Assembly: GCA_963580285.1 (NCBI GenBank)
Contig: OY757010.1
Location: 68,408,406-68,472,405 of the forward strand
Source: Lucinisca nassula
Lineage: Eukaryota; Mollusca; Bivalvia; Lucinida; Lucinidae
Length of the DNA: 64,000 nucleotides
Reading direction: 5' to 3'
Position 1 is the stretch's first letter. The number at the start of each line of letters is the position of its first letter. This document shows, in pieces, positions 60,130 through 64,000 of this stretch. The position numbers and the translations under genes were made by a program. The notes beneath the pieces were generated by a model that made no database searches, had not been told where the DNA came from, and saw only the letters and a list, made by a program, of their open reading frames with translations.

Positions 60130-60340
60130 TTAACCCGAAAACGTGTAATTTGCAAACAGTGCAGGCCCAGATCACACGCAGCAGAATGCAGCCTCTGATC
60201 AGGGCCTACACTGTTTGCGAAAAACTTCAGCCATTTTTCAAATCAATTTTGAAGAAAACACAGTCTGATGCCCCTAAATTTTTAAATGGACTCCTGCTAA
60301 ATATAAGAAGGAAGATTCCATTTGGTACAAAATAGGTTAA
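60130..60340. mobile_element. MITE-C, TTAA-flanked
   Basis: TTAA at both ends, left CCCGAAAACGTG, right TTTGGTACAAAATAGG, core hairpin 60151-60223 with a GCAGCAGAATGCAGC tip. Confidence 0.78.
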
Positions 60341-60406
60341 AGGTCATTTTTGCCCTCAGTTACTGGGAAAAAAGTTGTCTTATGCTGGTGCAGATAATAA
60401 TCAGAT

Positions 60407-60639
60407 CAGTTGTTCAAAACTAACGACGTCGTTAGTTAATGTATCGTTAAAACTTTGATCATTTATTATGGCAAATATCCTAATATTTTTGCTGAAAAAA
60501 TGTGAGCAGCTTTTGCAAATGCAAAAGCTGCTCACATTTTTCAGCAAAAATAACAAAATTTTAGATATTGTACTTGTTAGAACAGTTAACAAAATGACAA
60601 CTAATGAGCTCGTTAAGCTAATGATGCTTTGAACAACTG
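60407..60639. mobile_element. Fold-back MITE with CAGTTGTTCAAA ends
   Basis: Ends CAGTTGTTCAAA and TTTGAACAACTG; inner AACGACGTCGTTAGTTA. The centre is a near-perfect hairpin, with arms TTTTTGCTGAAAAAATGTGA and GAGCAGCTTTTGC around AAA (60490-60550). Confidence 0.85.
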
Positions 60640-60673
60640 GCCCCAGATGGCATCTAACTTCTGATCAGTTGAC

Positions 60674-60867
60674 ATTTGTTTGATTTAATATTATGATTTG
60701 AGGCTTAACGTCCCCATCAACACTGTATATGTCATTTTGGAGATGATGCTTCCAATTTTGTGGAACTTGGGATGAAAGAGGTTCTAAGCCTGCCCAGGCA
60801 AAGCGGTGCGAGTCGGACCTTCCATGCTTATAAACCCTATTGGTTTCATTGGGCGACTGGCTGAAAG
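60674..60867. repeat. Two SINE-A halves in opposite orientation
   Basis: 60674-60769 is antisense (TTGAGGCTTAACGTCCCCAT...); 60780-60867 is sense (TTCTAAGCCTGCCCAGGCAA...GGGCGACTGG). Likely an inversion or a recombined pair. Confidence 0.7.
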
Positions 60868-62282
60868 TACGAAATGGGCTTGGGAAAAATTAATTTATTC
60901 AGCAGGAGAACAGTTATTATTTGTGTTAGCTTTTTACAATACAATATGACATCTATGGATCACCATATAACGAAGGTCAACAAGTGAAATTTAGAAGGTC
61001 TGTGCCTCTAGTGTGGCCTAATCCTTAGATCTAAGAAAGTTTTAAACCAATATTAACAGAAAGTACTTTTTGACTAAAAAAACATTTTTCATTAAAATTT
61101 GATATTATAATTTGTAGCTCAACTGTAACGCGGCTGCACAAACTGTTTCACACCTGTCAAATTTGTCTAAAAAAAATTTAACTGTGTTTGTACAGAAACA
61201 GGGGCCTTGAGAAAGCTCTGAGAAAAAGAACCAAAGCAAAGTGCCACACTTGTGTATGAGACTAATCTGACGACATCTTAAAGCAACAAGTACTTTTTTT
61301 TTTCATACAAGCGAGCCCATTTTGTGCTAACGTTCAATCCTGACTAAAAAACCAAAACATTAGCTGTTATGCTTCCTTGAAAAACATCTACCTCATTAAA
61401 ACAAATCATCATCATCATCATTGAAAAACATCTGCCTTCACCTTATGATACAAAATTATGAACTCCCAGCAATACTAGGTTTCGATTTTTTAAAATTAAC
61501 ACCTGCCTCTCATCTGCCTTTAAAATTTACAGGTAGTAAATAGACGATATTACTGAATAATTCTGATGTGACAGTCAGCGTAATAATTGAACAATTATCG
61601 CAAGCTTCTATTTACCCAGCTGTGATAATGATCCGAATCAACAGGCAAATATCTGATTTTAACTATGGATACTGTTATGGGATTCTCCGGCATCCCCTGT
61701 CAGTTTCACCCGAAAAACTCCGGACCATACAATTATCAAACTCAAATTTCAATTAAAATATCACGCATATGTTGTACTCTAAAAATGAGTCTTTTCCTGT
61801 GGAGAAAAAAGAGGCGGGTTCCCAGCAAATTAACAACTGCTTCTCAGCCATTATATTTCACACAACATGCAAAAGTGTCTAAATATCCTAAATCTTATCC
61901 TGCTGAACAGGACAGCCCCTATCCAACTAAACAGGACAGCACCTACCTTTGTAAACAGTGTAAATGCAGATCTAAGGAATGTCGGGCTCAGTCATATTTG
62001 AAAATTTATTTAAAAAATGTTGGAAACTTCTGCAATTAACACTGAAGGCCGTGATTACAGACCCAGTGTTCAGTGGCATCTGACTGGGCTACAAAGGCTC
62101 ATCTGGGTGTATGGTGCACAGTGAAGACTCTGCTCACTGATGTAGGAGTCTCTGTTGTGTCCAAAAGACTTGTTTCCCTTGTTATTGGCTTATATAATGC
62201 TAAGACTCACCCTAATCTTGTCAATTCCAAATGTACATGTAGATACCAGAAACTGGATAATTTTTGTCTCTATAACACAATA
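60868..62282. other. Stretch without recognised genes
   Basis: Contains a partial MITE-B-like piece at 61885-61990 (TCTTATCCTGCTGAACAGGA, GTAAACAGTGTAAATGCAGA) and a short CATCATCATCAT run near 61408. The open frames have no domain signature. Confidence 0.45.
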
Positions 62283-62573
62283 GGGCTTGAAGAATTAAAT
62301 GGGCTGCATGCTGCTTCAAAGGCAGAGCTGAAACCGACCACAAATAAGTAGTGGTACTGGTAAACCGCTTAGAGGATCTAAGCCTGCCCAGACAAAGCAG
62401 TGCGAGTCAGTCTGTCCATGCTTATAAACCCTATTGGTTTCATTGAGTGACAGGGCTTGAGATGTCATTTCATCTCAATATCGGATAAAAGCCCCACAAA
62501 ATTGGAAGCAATGTCTCCAAAATAACCTATACAGTGTTGACGGGTATGATAAACCTCAAATCAAACAAACAAA
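62283..62573 (+). repeat. SINE-A copy
   Basis: GGGCTTGAAGAATTAAATGG to CCTCAAATCAAACAAACAAA; the head's first bases are missing. Confidence 0.87.
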
Positions 62574-63034
62574 ATCTATAACAGAGAAGTTACTCATTTA
62601 AGCAAACAGCTAGCTAGCTATAGTGCTGCAGGTAATGCCCAAGATCAGAATTGCTGCAAGTGGCAGGATTTGAGGCCGACCTGGGCCCGTCACAGTTTGC
62701 AAGATGTTTAGCCCTTTCCTTAGAATAATTATTTCTAAAAATAACACAACCTGCCACCCCTAACTTTTGAAATGGGCAATGTTGTAATTGGCAGTTTATG
62801 GTCTAAAGAGTTGTGAAAATGAGATGCAAAACTGGCCACTTCATAGAGATATCCATTACCAAGTATGTACTAATAACAGGGAAACCCTAAACTCTGACCA
62901 ATACATCAACTCCTAATTGAAGCCAGTTCACACAGTCCCAGAGACCTCTATCACAGTGCTTTAAAGTCTTCCATGTTTTATCAACACAAGAAAGCAGTCT
63001 GAGGGACAGCCAAATCCCCCGCCACACTTTGTAT
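62574..63034. other. Stretch with a MITE-C relic
   Basis: CACAACCTGCCACCCCTAAC TTTTGAAATGGGC near 62748-62778 resembles the MITE-C right half. Otherwise nothing is recognised. Confidence 0.4.
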
Positions 63035-64000
63035 CAAGGTTCAACCTTGAGACCTTCACCTGTGACCTTGAGTTGGCATGGTTTATTTATGGTTCTGCAC
63101 ATCAGCTCACTGTGGGGTATATTTCACATAAGTTTAATGAAAATCCTTCCAGGGGTAAAGGAGATATGGAACGGACACAAAATTCCAAGTTTCAAATTCA
63201 TGAACTTCACCTTTGACATTGACTTTGAGTTGGCAAGGTTTATTTATGGGTTCTGCACATCAGCTCACTGAGGGGGATATTTGACTAAAGTTTAATGAAA
63301 ATCCTTTCAGGGGTATAGGAGATATGGAACGGACAAAAAATTCAAAGTTTCAAACTCGTGACCTTCAACTGTGACCTTGACCTTGAGTGGGCATGGTTTA
63401 TTAATCTGTTGTGCACACCAGCTCACTGAGGGAGACATTTGACCAATGTTTAATGAAAATCCTTTGAAGGGTAAAGGAGATATGGAACGAACACAAAATT
63501 CAAAGTTTCACAAAATTCTCAAAGTTTCAAACTCGTGACCTTCCAATGTGACCTTGACCTGGTGTCGACATGATTCATTTATGGGCTCTGCACATGAGCT
63601 CACTGAGAGGGATAATTGACCAAAGTTTAATGAGAATCCTTTGAGTGGTAAAGTAGATAACAAAAAATTCAAAGTTTTAAACTCGTGACCTTCAAATGTG
63701 ACCTTGATCTTGAGTCGGCATGGTTCATTTATGGGTTCTGCACATCAGCTCACTGAGGGGGATATTTGACCAAAGTTTAATGAAAATCCTTTGAAGGGTA
63801 AAGGAGATATGGAACGGACACAAAAATCAAACTATTAAATTCTTGACCTTCAAATGTGACCTTGTCTTGGAGTCTGCATGGTTCATTTATGGATTCTGCA
63901 CATCAGCTCACTGAGAACAATATTTGACTAAAGTTTAATGAAAATCCTCCCAAGGGTAAAGGAGATACAGTACAGTTGCCGCGAAGCCTCGATGGTTTTC
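63035..64000 (+). repeat. Minisatellite-like array, six or more units of 150-177 bp
   Basis: Units share GGTTCTGCACATCAGCTCAC, GGGGGATATTTGACCAAAGT, TTTAATGAAAATCCTTTCAG, GGAGATATGGAACGGACAC and GTGACCTTCAAATGTGACCTT. Anchors lie near 63098, 63256, 63414, 63591, 63741 and 63899. The array continues past the window end. Confidence 0.9.

Noticed and set aside
61568..62351. Overlapping short plus-strand frames as a small gene
   Set aside because: No splice-consistent joining, no domain signature, and the last part is a SINE-A copy.

Overview
The window is animal nuclear DNA, AT-rich and crowded with repeats, most likely from a marine bivalve mollusc. That identification is an inference from the mixture of elements (DIRS, ISL2EU, hAT, Tc1 and Harbinger transposons, several tRNA-derived SINEs, abundant hairpin MITEs) together with a multi-exon metazoan signalling gene. 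Nothing looks bacterial, and there are no CRISPR arrays, rRNA genes or convincing functional tRNA genes.

Region 1 (665-12080, minus strand) holds the only recognisable host gene: ten consecutive internal exons of an RGS3-like protein. Splice sites and codon phases agree across every junction. The exons encode a complete C2 domain, a complete PDZ domain, a low-complexity linker and the first part of a RhoGEF (DH) domain. Both gene ends lie outside what can be recognised here. The introns are full of MITEs and SINEs.

Region 2 (12.1-35.1 kb) has no assignable host gene. It carries short hAT-type elements with 8-bp target duplications, many copies of an interspersed SINE with a CAAA tail, palindromic MITEs, a 90-bp tandem array grown from a SINE, a Nin-DC-like SINE and simple repeats.

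Region 3 (35.15-42.48 kb) is a large DNA transposon encoding an intact 691-residue transposase with a THAP-like zinc finger, an IS5/ISL2EU-type DDE domain and a C-terminal SWIM zinc finger. It has 648-bp inverted arms, an inverted decayed second transposase copy, and a 1.9-kb hAT element inserted in its right arm. Arrays rich in TTCTTGAAC lie on both sides (34.2-34.7 and 43.1-44.0 kb).

Region 4 (44.0-50.6 kb) holds a Harbinger-like element packed with TCGTG-type repeats, a hAT element with a perfect target duplication, a SINE nested in a SINE with a 13-bp duplication, and a decayed Tc1 transposase.

Region 5 (50.78-56.27 kb, minus strand) is a structurally complete DIRS-type tyrosine-recombinase retrotransposon: gag, RT/RNase H/methyltransferase-like and tyrosine recombinase reading frames, identical 129-bp inverted terminal repeats and an internal complementary region matching both termini base for base.

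Region 6 (56.3-64 kb) holds SINEs, fold-back elements and two long minisatellite-like arrays, one running off the window end.

The most striking pattern is a hairpin core (GCAAACAGTGTAGA..., followed by its inverted copy) found at about 30 places and shared by MITE families that have different ends.
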